Positions 1 through 7,492 of a stretch of 13,202 bases of DNA are shown here, piece by piece. The first letter of the stretch is position 1; each line of letters opens with the position of its first letter. The notes under the pieces are model-generated. The model did no database searches. It was not told where the DNA came from and saw only the letters and a list, made by a program, of their open reading frames with translations. Made by a program: the position numbers and the translations under genes. The DNA lies in assembly GCA_041635755.1 (NCBI GenBank), contig JBFKUL010000064.1:1-13202 (forward strand). Reading direction: 5' to 3'. Origin of the DNA: JBFKUL01 sp041635755. Its GTDB lineage: Bacteria > Pseudomonadota > Gammaproteobacteria > Burkholderiales > SG8-39.

Positions 1-410
1 TAGGTGAAGGAGGCCGACCACCCGATCAGCGCGAGTCCGGCGATGCCCTCGGTGCCCGCCATGAAGCGAACCGGTCCGAGTGGCGCGAGATCGCCGAAAC
101 CGACCGTGCTATACACCGAGGACGAGAAGTACACGCAGTCGAGCAGGACTGCGTCGCCGAGGCCGGTGATCTGGCCGGTTGCGGGCCATGCAAGCAGCAT
201 CCAGTAGCCCAGGCCGAAGATCCAGACCTCGACCAGGTGCAGCCCGAGCACGGCGAAGATTGCAACGAGCAGCGTGCGTCGATGCACGCGCATCTTCGGC
301 AGCGCCCGACTCAGCCACTCGAGGCCCGCGTAATGCACCAGTACGCACCCGGCGATGGCGACCAGCGTCATCGCCATGACCGTCAGATTCGCACCCCAGT
401 GGTCGTACAC
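1..410 (-). CDS. Small K+-channel-like membrane protein (Ion_trans_2 type), 3' end cut by window edge
   Basis: The visible 136 residues read as a small pore-loop channel of the two-TM potassium channel type, acting in the inner membrane. A hydrophobic segment lies at about residues 8-30 and a second at about 47-68. A pore loop at about 88-110 carries the selectivity-filter motif TVGFGD (residues 102-107), and a last helix spans about 115-135 with the motif GLALIGWSASF. No cytosolic ligand-binding domain is seen before the edge. Small bacterial members of this family are about this long, so probably only a few residues are missing. The chosen start is GTG at 410, with GGAG (minus strand, 420-417) six bases upstream; an in-frame GTG at 428 is an alternative. 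It lies 32 bases after the amidotransferase stop on the same strand, so cotranscription is likely. Ion selectivity is inferred from the filter motif. The open frame carries no stop before base 1. Confidence 0.85.
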   Translation of the reverse strand, partial: MYDHWGANLTVMAMTLVAIAGCVLVHYAGLEWLSRALPKMRVHRRTLLVAIFAVLGLHLVEVWIFGLGYWMLLAWPATGQITGLGDAVLLDCVYFSSSVYSTVGFGDLAPLGPVRFMAGTEGIAGLALIGWSASFT

Positions 411-416
411 GCGCCT

Positions 417-420
417 CTCC
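417..420 (-). promoter_or_regulatory. Shine-Dalgarno GGAG for the channel gene
   Basis: GGAG on the minus strand sits six bases before the GTG at 410. It supports this GTG as the start over the in-frame GTG at 428, which has no comparable purine tract. Confidence 0.5.
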
Positions 421-442
421 GAAACCACGCGAAGCGCGAAGC

Positions 443-1171
443 TTAAGCGATCCGCGCCGCCGAAACGAGCCGCACGAAGCGGCGCAGGAGCTCCTCGGTG
501 CCATCGGTCTCGATGCAGCAGCGGGCGAACTCGTCGAACGGCACGCCGGCGATCTGCTCGACGTACTTGGGGTACTGGCGCAGGCGCTCGAGCAGCTGCG
601 TGCGCCCGAGCTCCGGATGGAACTGGGTACAGTAGATCGGCTTGCCTTCGAAGCGATAGGCATGCGGTATCCGCGGCCCGGTGTGCGCGAGCAGCACCGC
701 GCCTTCGGGCAGCCGATCGACCGTATCCTCGTGCCCGATCGGCGCGTGGAATGATCCGCCGTGCGGCCCGAACACCGGGTCGTCGCGCCCCGCCTCGGCC
801 ACTTGGATGCGCAACGTGCCAAGCTCGGCGCGCGCCGGATCGTTGACCACTACGCCGCCCATCGCGCGCGCCATCGCCTGAAAACCCCAGCACGAGGCGA
901 AGGTCGGCTTCGATTCGTCGTGCAGCCGGCGCATGGCGAGCAGCGCCTCCTCGAGCCACGGGCCGCCGCGCGCCACCGAGTAATCGCCGCTGCCGCCGAG
1001 CAGCACGATGTCCACCGCATCGACGGCGCTCGCCGAGGGTGCGCCGGAAAGCAGGTCGAACTCGCGGATCTGCGAGCGCTCGGACTCGAGCGCGCGCGCA
1101 AAGCATTCGACCTCCTGCGAACGCATCGGGTCGTTCGCGTCCCGCACCTGGAGCAGCAGATAGCGCAACAT
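443..1171 (-). CDS. Class I glutamine amidotransferase (GMP synthase-like GATase)
   Basis: A 242-residue stand-alone cytosolic class I GATase domain. The nucleophile Cys94 lies in the elbow motif SCWGFQ, followed by AMARAMGG, and the His/Glu of the triad are His185 and Glu187 in the motif QFHPE. The GGSGDYS stretch near residues 59-65 fits the oxyanion-hole region. Proteins of this kind release ammonia from glutamine or act as peptidase-like hydrolases; no synthetase domain is attached, so the acceptor is unknown. The C-terminal 50 residues after QFHPE are helical and lack a recognisable domain. The ATG at 1171 has no clear Shine-Dalgarno. A TACAAT hexamer lies about 58 bases upstream. The channel gene follows 32 bases downstream, and the kinase gene is divergent. 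The family call is firm and the specific role is not known. Confidence 0.9.
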   Translation of the reverse strand: MLRYLLLQVRDANDPMRSQEVECFARALESERSQIREFDLLSGAPSASAVDAVDIVLLGGSGDYSVARGGPWLEEALLAMRRLHDESKPTFASCWGFQAMARAMGGVVVNDPARAELGTLRIQVAEAGRDDPVFGPHGGSFHAPIGHEDTVDRLPEGAVLLAHTGPRIPHAYRFEGKPIYCTQFHPELGRTQLLERLRQYPKYVEQIAGVPFDEFARCCIETDGTEELLRRFVRLVSAARIA

Positions 1172-1229
1172 TTCGGTTATCGTTTAGCGCCGTGCAACCA
1201 TCGCGCGGCCACAAGGATTGGACTTGGGC

Positions 1230-1235
1230 ATTGTA
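1230..1235 (-). promoter_or_regulatory. Candidate -10 box (TACAAT) for the amidotransferase/channel unit
   Basis: TACAAT on the minus strand matches five of six positions of the sigma-70 -10 consensus, 58 bases upstream of the amidotransferase ATG in the divergent intergenic region. No convincing -35 hexamer is seen 16-18 bases upstream, so this rests on the -10 match alone. Confidence 0.35.
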
Positions 1236-1252
1236 GGGAATCCGCTTCACAC

Positions 1253-1297
1253 GCGCACGCGCGCTTGCGCCAGATCAAGAGCGCATGCGGTGCGCTC
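1253..1297 (+). other. Two hairpins in the leader of the kinase/DHH unit
   Basis: The second hairpin is a perfect 7-bp stem, GAGCGCA (1279-1285) with TGCGCTC (1291-1297) around the loop TGCGG, ending 15 bases before the ATG at 1313. A weaker 5-bp stem (GCGCA at 1253-1257 with TGCGC at 1266-1270) precedes it. There is no T-run, and no gene lies upstream on this strand for a terminator to serve. If transcribed, this would be a structured 5' leader. The GC-rich background makes short stems common, so function is uncertain. Confidence 0.35.
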
Positions 1298-1312
1298 GTT
1301 AGCGTATTGGGC

Positions 1313-2908
1313 ATGAGCAAACCGAAGCACGAGCAAGTGCCGCCGCACGCGCCGAAGGCCGCGGGCGACGACGCGCTCGAGCGGCTGGTGGCCGCGCTGC
1401 GCGACCCGAAACGCTATCCGCACCCGGTCGAGCGCGTCGAGACGGTCGAGACGCACATTTCGCGCGTGCTGCTCACGGGCCGCTACGCCTACAAGATCAA
1501 GAAGCCGCTTGCGCTCGGCTTTCTCGATTTCAGCACGCTCCAAGCGCGCCGCGCAGCCTGCGAGGAAGAGCTGCGCCTCAACCGCCGCACCGCGCCGACG
1601 CTCTACGTTGACGTGATCGCGATCACCGGCACGCCGGAGGACCCGCGTATCGGCGGCGATGGCCCGACGATCGAGTACGCCGTACGCATGGCGCAATTTC
1701 CGCAGGAAGCGCTGCTCGATCGCGTGGCGGCACGCGGCGCGCTTGATCGCGCGCTCGTTGACCGGCTCGCGGAGGCCATCGCCCGCTTCCACGCGGCGGT
1801 CGCGGTGGCAGGCCCGCAAAGCGAGTTCGGTTCGCCGGCTCAGGTGCTCGCCCCTGCGCAGCAGAATTTCGAGCAGCTCGCGGAGTTGCTGGACGATCCC
1901 GGGCTTGCCGAGCTGCGCGCCTGGACCGAGCGCGAGCACGCACGACTCGCGGAGCCCATGGCGCGCCGCAAGCGCAAAGGCTTCGTGCGCGAGTGTCACG
2001 GCGACCTGCACTTGGGCAATATCGTGCTGCTCGAGGGCGAGCCCACGCCGTTCGACTGCATCGAGTTCAACGCCGCGCTGCGCTGGACCGACCTGATGAA
2101 CGAGGTCGCGTTTCTCGTCATGGACCTCGAGGACCACGAGCTTACCGCGCATGCGCGGCGCTTTCTGAACGGGTATCTCGAGACTACCGGCGATTACGCC
2201 GGGCTCGCGGTGCTGCCCTTTTACCTCGTCTACCGCGCGGTGGTGCGCGCCAAGATCGCCGCGATCCGCGCGCACCAGCCCGGGCTCGACGTGCACGGTC
2301 GCACGCGCGCCGAAACCGAGATTCACGGCTACCTGAAGCTCGCGCAGCGCCTATCGGCGCCGCGCCGGCGCGCGCTCGTCATCACGCATGGTCTGTCGGC
2401 CTCGGGCAAGAGCACCGCCGCGCTCGATCTGGTCGAGGCGAGCGGCGCGTTGCGCGTCCGCTCGGACGTCGAGCGCAAGCGCATGCACGGCCTCGAAGCG
2501 AAGGAGAAGAGCGGCGCCGCGCTCGGCGCCGGCATGTATGCCGAGGACGCGACCCGGTGCGCTTACGCTCGGCTTGCCGCGCTGGCGCGCGAGGTTCTCG
2601 AAGCCGGCTTCGCGGTGGTGGTGGATGCCGCGTTCCTGCAGCGCACCCAGCGCGATGCGTTTGCAACGCTTGCGCGCGAGCTCGGCGTGACGTTCACCAT
2701 TGCCTCCCTGCAGGCGCCGGTCGAAACGCTGCGCGCGCGCATTGCCGCGAGACGAGGCGACGCCTCCGAAGCGACGCTCGCGGTGCTCGAGCACCAACTC
2801 GCGACCCAGGACATGCTCGGCGAGGATGAGCTTGTCCGGTCACAAGTCATCGCGCCCGGCGAACGCGACGTCATCCAGGCGCTCGTGCAACGCGCGGGGC
2901 TCGCGTGA
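1313..2908 (+). CDS. Bifunctional aminoglycoside-phosphotransferase-like / P-loop ATP-binding protein
   Basis: A 531-residue two-domain protein. Residues about 30-345 form a protein-kinase-like (APH/choline kinase) fold: the Lys-rich strand YKIKKPLALGFLDF (60-73), the catalytic loop HGDLHLGN (229-236), and the metal-binding FDCIEFN (247-253). Residues about 352-531 are a P-loop kinase-like domain with Walker A GLSASGKST (360-368), then RSDVERKR (383-390) and an Asp-containing strand VVVDAAFL (435-442). The same fused architecture (COG2187 plus COG0645) is widespread in proteobacteria and its substrate is not established; real aminoglycoside resistance should not be assumed. The frame is open far upstream to 761, but that part is antisense to the amidotransferase. 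The ATG at 1313 was chosen because it precedes the first family-like sequence; its Shine-Dalgarno is weak and a TTG at 1307 is possible. The stop overlaps the start of the DHH gene. Confidence 0.85.
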   Translation: MSKPKHEQVPPHAPKAAGDDALERLVAALRDPKRYPHPVERVETVETHISRVLLTGRYAYKIKKPLALGFLDFSTLQARRAACEEELRLNRRTAPTLYVDVIAITGTPEDPRIGGDGPTIEYAVRMAQFPQEALLDRVAARGALDRALVDRLAEAIARFHAAVAVAGPQSEFGSPAQVLAPAQQNFEQLAELLDDPGLAELRAWTEREHARLAEPMARRKRKGFVRECHGDLHLGNIVLLEGEPTPFDCIEFNAALRWTDLMNEVAFLVMDLEDHELTAHARRFLNGYLETTGDYAGLAVLPFYLVYRAVVRAKIAAIRAHQPGLDVHGRTRAETEIHGYLKLAQRLSAPRRRALVITHGLSASGKSTAALDLVEASGALRVRSDVERKRMHGLEAKEKSGAALGAGMYAEDATRCAYARLAALAREVLEAGFAVVVDAAFLQRTQRDAFATLARELGVTFTIASLQAPVETLRARIAARRGDASEATLAVLEHQLATQDMLGEDELVRSQVIAPGERDVIQALVQRAGLA

Positions 2909-3879
2909 CCCGCGCCTGGGACGTCGCCAACGGCGATGCCGACGGTTTGTGCGCGCTGCACCAGCTGCGCCTGGCCGAGCCGCTTGAGGCGACGCTGGTC
3001 ACCGGGCCCAAGCGCGACATCGAGCTGCTCGCGCGCGTCGACGCCCGGCATGGCGATCGCGTCACGGTGCTCGATGTCTCGCTCGATCGCAATCGGGCCG
3101 CGCTCGCCCGTTTGCTCGAGCGCGGCGCACGGGTGCTTTGGTTTGATCACCACTACGCGGGCGATGTACCGGCGCACGCGCTGCTCGAGGCTCACATCGA
3201 TGCAGCGCCCTCGGTCTGCACCAGCGTGATCGTCGATCGCTGGCTGGGTGCCCGCCATCGTGCTTGGGCCGTGACTGCCGCTTTTGGCGATAACCTGCCG
3301 GAGACGGCAACCTGCCTTGCTGCGCCACTGGGGCTCGATCCGGCGCGCCTGGACCAATTGCGGGAACTCGGCGAGGCGATCAACTACAACGCCTACGGGG
3401 AGAGCGAAGCCGACCTGCTCCTCGCGCCAGCGACGCTCTATCGCAGGATGAGCGGCTACGCCGATCCGTTCGAGTTCCTGGCGAACGAGCCGTTCGTGCG
3501 CCAGATCAGCGAGCAGCGCCGCGCCGACCTCGCACAAGCGCTCGCGCTCATGCCCCACGCCAGCGACGATCGGCATGCCGTCTACCTTTTGCCCGACGAG
3601 CCCTGGAGCCGGCGCGTCGGCGGCGCGTTCGCCAACCATCTCGCGCTGGCGCATGAGGATCGCGCGCACGCGGTGATCGGGCCGAGCGGCTCGAACGACT
3701 ACTGGGTGAGCATTCGCGCCCCGAAGCGAAACCCTACGGGCGCATCGGCGCTGGCGCGACAGTTTCCGACCGGCGGCGGGCGCGAGGCCGCGGCCGGCAT
3801 CGACCAGCTGCCGCAACGCGAGCTCGAGTCGTTTCTACGCCGCTTCGAGCGCGCTTTCCGCGAAGGCGCAAAGCGCTAG
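2905..3879 (+). CDS. DHH-family phosphoesterase
   Basis: A 324-residue cytosolic protein with the metal-binding motifs of DHH phosphoesterases: NGDADG (9-14), LDVS with Asp57, the name-giving DHH (81-83), and FGDN with Asp129. The C-terminal third has a DHHA1-like glycine-rich motif, FPTGGGREAAAGI (287-299), which in this superfamily helps bind the substrate. Relatives include RecJ, nanoRNases and cyclic-dinucleotide phosphodiesterases. This protein lacks the long N-terminal sensory regions of GdpP and the OB-type domains of RecJ, so a small nucleotide or other phosphoester substrate is plausible but unproven. The start is GTG at 2905, which overlaps the kinase stop as GTGA, implying translational coupling; no other plausible start is needed. 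The stop codon lies inside the shared terminator-like hairpin. Confidence 0.85.
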   Translation: MTRAWDVANGDADGLCALHQLRLAEPLEATLVTGPKRDIELLARVDARHGDRVTVLDVSLDRNRAALARLLERGARVLWFDHHYAGDVPAHALLEAHIDAAPSVCTSVIVDRWLGARHRAWAVTAAFGDNLPETATCLAAPLGLDPARLDQLRELGEAINYNAYGESEADLLLAPATLYRRMSGYADPFEFLANEPFVRQISEQRRADLAQALALMPHASDDRHAVYLLPDEPWSRRVGGAFANHLALAHEDRAHAVIGPSGSNDYWVSIRAPKRNPTGASALARQFPTGGGREAAAGIDQLPQRELESFLRRFERAFREGAKR

Positions 3880-3901
3880 GGCAGGCGCCCTAGGAGCGCT
3901 T
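3871..3901. terminator. Bidirectional terminator-like hairpin between convergent genes
   Basis: AAGCGCT (3871-3877) pairs with AGCGCTT (3895-3901), and AGGGC (3878-3882) pairs with GCCCT (3887-3891) around the loop AGGC, leaving a three-base bulge at 3892-3894. Both flanking stop codons (TAG at 3877-3879 on plus, TAG at 3892-3890 on minus) lie within it. No T-run follows in either direction, so it is not a canonical intrinsic terminator, but its position between convergent genes fits termination or 3'-end protection. Confidence 0.55.
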
Positions 3902-6900
3902 CTCAACCCCGCGCAGAACAGCGCGAGTCTTGTCCGCGTCGATGCGATCAGAAGGCGTTTGTTCCTGCAGCAGGACGGTGAACTGCTCGACCGGCATCGG
4001 CCTGCCGCGCAGGTATCCCTGCATCTCGTCGCAGCCGTGCTCGCGCAGGAACTCGAGTTGCGCCTCGGTCTCAACCCCTTCGGCGATCACCTTGAGGCGC
4101 AGGCTGTGCGCCATGGCGATGATGCTTCGGGTGATCGCGGCATCTTCGGAATCTGCCGGCAGCCCCGAGATGAACGAGCGATCGACCTTCAGGCGGTCGA
4201 TGGGAAAGCGCTTGAGATACGCGAGCGAAGAGTAGCCGGTGCCGAAATCGTCGATCGCCACGCTCACCCCCATCGCCTTGATGCGCGCGAGGATCTCGGC
4301 CATGCGCTCGGGCTCCTTCATCACGGTGCCCTCGGTCACCTCGATCTCCAGCACGCGCGGATCGAGCCCCGCTTCGCGCGTCTGGCGCTCGATCGCGCGC
4401 GCCAGGTCGCTGCGAATGAACTGGCGCGGCGAAATGTTGATCGAGACGCGCGGCAGCGCGAGCCCCTGGTCGCGCCACGCGCGAAGCTGTGCGCAGACCG
4501 TCTTAAGCACCCACTTGCCCATGTCCTCGATCAGGCCGGACTCCTCGGCGATCGGGACGAAGCGCGCCGGCGCCACCAGGCCAAGCTCCGGGTGCTGCCA
4601 CCGCACCAGCGCCTCGGCGCCGGAGAGGCGCCCGCTCGCCAGGTCGAAGGCCGGCTGGTAGTGCAGCATCAACTGGCCGGACTCGATCGCACGGCGCAGA
4701 CCCGACTCGAGCGCCAGCCGATCGGCCGACAGGCCGGCGAGCTGTGCCGAGTAATACTGGAAGGTGTTCTTGCCCTGCTCCTTGGCGCGGTACATGGCAA
4801 GGTCCGCGTTCTTGAGCAGCGTCGCCGCATCGGCCCCATCCTCTGGAAAAGTGCACACGCCGATGCTCGCCGTGACGTTCACCTCGCGCTCGGCCAGGGT
4901 CATCGGTGCGGCGATCGCCTGCAGCAACTTGCGCGCGATGACGCCGACGTGGACCGGATCGGGCAGTCCCTCGGCCAGCACCACGAACTCGTCGCCCCCG
5001 AAACGCGCCACCGTGTCGCTCGCGCGCAGGCTGGCCCGCAGGCGCTGCGCGACCTCGCGCAGCAGGTCGTCCCCGGCGTCGTGCCCGAGCAGGTCGTTGA
5101 TCACTTTGAAGCGGTCCAGGTCGATGAACATCAATCCCAGCGCACGGTTCTGGCGCCGCGACTGCGCGAGCGCCTGTTCGAGGCGCTGGTGGAATACCAT
5201 CCGGTTTGGAATCTCGGTCAGCGCGTCGTGTGAAGCTACGAACTTGAGCGCCTTCTCGGCCTCCTTGCGGGTCATGAACTGGCCAACCTGGCTGCCGAGC
5301 GCCTGCGCCAGGTCAAGCAACCGCTCGTCGCGCTCGCGAACTTCGTTCCCGAAAAACTCCATCACCCCCATCATGTCGCTGCCGACCAGAATCGGAAAGG
5401 CGAGCGCGCAGTGCAGACCAGCCTGGGCGGTCCAATCGCGGCGCGAAAAGTTCCGGTCGCTCGCCGCGTCTTCGATCCAGACCGCCTCGCCGCTGGTGTA
5501 GGCACGCCGCACGAAGCCTGGCAGATCGCTGTCCAACGCCACTGAAGCGGGCTTGATCTGCGCGATGAAGCCCTGTACCGGCGCCTCGTCCACACCCCAG
5601 GTCTCCTGGCAGCGAAGCACCAGGTCCTTGCCGTCGTAGAGCCAGCGCGCTCCGCAGACGAAGTCCAGGTGCTCGCATACCGTTTGCAGCAGCTGCGGCA
5701 TCGCCTCCTCGGAGGTCTCGGCTTCGGCGAGCACGCGCGTCATCGCGTACTGCAGCGTGTGCAGCCGCTCGGTGCGCTTGCGCTCGGTGATATCGACGAT
5801 GGTGCCGATCAGGCCCTCGACGCTGCCGTCGCGGTTGGCGTAAGTGGCCTTGTAGTAGATGGTGTTGTGGCGCCGGCCGTCCGGGGTGGTGATCTCGGCC
5901 TCGTACTCCTGCTCGCCGAGACGGCTCCACAGCTCCTGGTCCATGGCGTGTAGACGGTCGGCGATCGCCGGGTCGTTCGGATAGAGGTCGTACACCGTCT
6001 TGCCGATGAACTCCTCGCGCGGCACGCCGAAGAACGCTTCCCAGGCCTTGTTTACTCCGAGGTAGCGCCCATCGGTACCCTTGAAGTAGATCGGGTTGGG
6101 CAGTGCCTCGATCAGCTCCTGGGTGCGACGGTGCGCCTCGAGAAGCTCGGCTTCGCTGCGACGCAAATCCCGGGTGATGTCGTCCGCAAGCTTCAGCGCC
6201 CGCGTGTTCGAGCCGGCAAGCGCCCGCATCCAGACGTACAACAGGAGCGTCGTCACCAGCCCCCCCGCGAGCATCAGCCACGGCAACCACAGACTCGTCG
6301 GACTGAGAAAATGTTTGCGCTCGCCCTCGAATTGCAGCTCCCAGCGCCGACCGCCAACGTCAATGGGCAGCACGCTCAGGTACACGGCGTCGTCACTGCT
6401 CTGCTTCGCCGTGGCCGCGGCGCCCTGGACCGCGGCCGCACTGTCGAACAGCAGCTCTCGCACGCCGCCCGCATCGTAAGCGCGTCCAAGATACCCCGTG
6501 TCGAAGACGCGCAGCCGCACCTCCTGCATTACCGGCATGTCGATCGCGCGCCGCATTAAGTCGTGCAGAACGAAGGCTGTTCCGACCACGCCGACAAAGT
6601 TCTCCCGGCGCTGCTGCACCGTAGAGCCCGAGCCGCCGCCTTTGTATACCGCAAGGCGCAGGGCCATGCCGAGCTCGCCCCGCTCACCGCTTGAGGCGAG
6701 CACGATACGCTCCGAGGCAATCGGCAGTCCGGTATCGCGCGCGCGCTCCAGCCCAGCGCGCCGCGCATCGCCCGCGCCTATATCCAGGCCGAGGACCGAC
6801 CGGACCTCAGGTCGGGCGCCGACGAAGTGCGTCACCACCTGATACTCTGGTCGCACGCCCGGCGGCGCAATCGCGAATCCCGGGTCGACTTCGCGCCGCA

Positions 6901-7339
6901 TGCGCGCCTCGAATTCCTCGCGCATTTGATGCGGCACATGCTCGCTGTACGTGAAGGTACGGAATCCCGGATAGCGACGCTCGAGCTCGACGCTATCGAC
7001 AAAACGCATGAACGCTTCGGGCGTCACGCGGCTCGACGAGCCGAACAAACCGCGCAAACTGTACAGGATCTCGTAAAAGCCCCGGATACGACGCTCGAGG
7101 GTATTCCCTGCGTCGCGCACCACCTCATCAAAGGCGACCCTCGCGTCGCGTTCGAGCCTGTGATTGGCGAACGTCCAGACGGCGACGGAAGCGATTCCGC
7201 CGAGCACTAGCACCAGCCACGCATGGCGCAGGTGCGCGCGAACGCTTCCTAGCGTGGCTCCGGAAATACGGGGTGGATCGTCGCGCGCCGTCACGTGGAC
7301 GTCACGCGCGAGCTCGCGCCTCGGCGGCCCACTCGGCAT
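3890..7339 (-). CDS. Membrane-bound CHASE-PAS-GAF diguanylate cyclase/phosphodiesterase
   Basis: An 1149-residue inner-membrane c-di-GMP enzyme. In order: TM1 (about 41-58), a periplasmic CHASE-type sensor (about 85-345, with YPGFRTFTYSEHV at 123-135), TM2 (about 351-371), PAS (about 404-520), GAF (about 530-690), GGDEF (about 700-865) and EAL (about 875-1120). The cyclase signature GGDEF is intact at 781-785, with the RxxD product-inhibition site RASD at 772-775, five residues upstream. The phosphodiesterase has EAL (909-911), NIS (968-970), DDFGTGYSS (1030-1038), KVDRSF (1051-1056) and AEGVET (1086-1091), so both activities look competent. CHASE domains sense extracellular small molecules such as cytokinin-like or other ligands; the ligand here is unknown. 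The start is uncertain: ATG 7339 has no Shine-Dalgarno, and GTG 7294 would remove 15 residues before TM1. It converges on the DHH gene. Confidence 0.93.
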   Translation of the reverse strand: MPSGPPRRELARDVHVTARDDPPRISGATLGSVRAHLRHAWLVLVLGGIASVAVWTFANHRLERDARVAFDEVVRDAGNTLERRIRGFYEILYSLRGLFGSSSRVTPEAFMRFVDSVELERRYPGFRTFTYSEHVPHQMREEFEARMRREVDPGFAIAPPGVRPEYQVVTHFVGARPEVRSVLGLDIGAGDARRAGLERARDTGLPIASERIVLASSGERGELGMALRLAVYKGGGSGSTVQQRRENFVGVVGTAFVLHDLMRRAIDMPVMQEVRLRVFDTGYLGRAYDAGGVRELLFDSAAAVQGAAATAKQSSDDAVYLSVLPIDVGGRRWELQFEGERKHFLSPTSLWLPWLMLAGGLVTTLLLYVWMRALAGSNTRALKLADDITRDLRRSEAELLEAHRRTQELIEALPNPIYFKGTDGRYLGVNKAWEAFFGVPREEFIGKTVYDLYPNDPAIADRLHAMDQELWSRLGEQEYEAEITTPDGRRHNTIYYKATYANRDGSVEGLIGTIVDITERKRTERLHTLQYAMTRVLAEAETSEEAMPQLLQTVCEHLDFVCGARWLYDGKDLVLRCQETWGVDEAPVQGFIAQIKPASVALDSDLPGFVRRAYTSGEAVWIEDAASDRNFSRRDWTAQAGLHCALAFPILVGSDMMGVMEFFGNEVRERDERLLDLAQALGSQVGQFMTRKEAEKALKFVASHDALTEIPNRMVFHQRLEQALAQSRRQNRALGLMFIDLDRFKVINDLLGHDAGDDLLREVAQRLRASLRASDTVARFGGDEFVVLAEGLPDPVHVGVIARKLLQAIAAPMTLAEREVNVTASIGVCTFPEDGADAATLLKNADLAMYRAKEQGKNTFQYYSAQLAGLSADRLALESGLRRAIESGQLMLHYQPAFDLASGRLSGAEALVRWQHPELGLVAPARFVPIAEESGLIEDMGKWVLKTVCAQLRAWRDQGLALPRVSINISPRQFIRSDLARAIERQTREAGLDPRVLEIEVTEGTVMKEPERMAEILARIKAMGVSVAIDDFGTGYSSLAYLKRFPIDRLKVDRSFISGLPADSEDAAITRSIIAMAHSLRLKVIAEGVETEAQLEFLREHGCDEMQGYLRGRPMPVEQFTVLLQEQTPSDRIDADKTRAVLRGVEKRS

Positions 7340-7430
7340 TGAAGTGCCGGATCACGCAGCGGGTCACGCCCTTGAACATCGACGACTGCGCCCTGCCCGC
7401 GCTTGCATTGTCTATTCAGCGTCGAGCGGG

Positions 7431-7436
7431 ATTGTA
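7431..7436 (-). promoter_or_regulatory. Candidate -10 box (TACAAT) for the GGDEF/EAL gene
   Basis: TACAAT on the minus strand, about 92 bases upstream of ATG 7339, in the 153-base gap to the acidic hypothetical gene. It repeats the hexamer found ahead of the amidotransferase. The -35 region is GC-rich with no good match. It suggests the GGDEF/EAL gene has its own promoter rather than depending on the upstream gene. Confidence 0.35.
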
Positions 7437-7447
7437 GCCTTCGAGAG

Positions 7448-7471
7448 GACCGACGGCCCGACGCTTCGGTC
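7448..7471 (-). terminator. Weak terminator-like stem after the acidic hypothetical gene
   Basis: GACCGA pairs with TCGGTC (7448-7453 with 7466-7471) around a 12-base loop, 22 bases after the stop of the hypothetical gene and just upstream of the candidate TACAAT box. The loop is long and no T-run follows, so termination is only a possibility. Confidence 0.25.
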
Positions 7472-7492
7472 TCCAGGAGGCAGTACGTGGCG

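Noticed and set aside
761..1312. An in-frame 184-codon N-terminal extension of the kinase fusion
   Set aside because: It is antisense to the amidotransferase and crosses the divergent promoter region; family-like sequence begins only after the ATG at 1313.
1247..2326. A 359-codon minus-strand open frame
   Set aside because: Antisense to the APH-like domain, whose motifs are certain on the plus strand; no recognisable domain in the antisense product.
1313..2908. Antibiotic resistance through an aminoglycoside phosphotransferase
   Set aside because: Only the fold motifs are shared; the fused P-loop architecture belongs to a widespread chromosomal family not known for resistance, and there are no mobile-element signs around it.
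2563..3816. A 417-codon minus-strand open frame
   Set aside because: Antisense to both the kinase C-terminus and the DHH gene, which carry intact motifs on the plus strand.
3959..5233. A 424-codon plus-strand open frame
   Set aside because: Antisense to the GGDEF and EAL domains; rich in Arg, Leu and His with no motif, a typical GC shadow.
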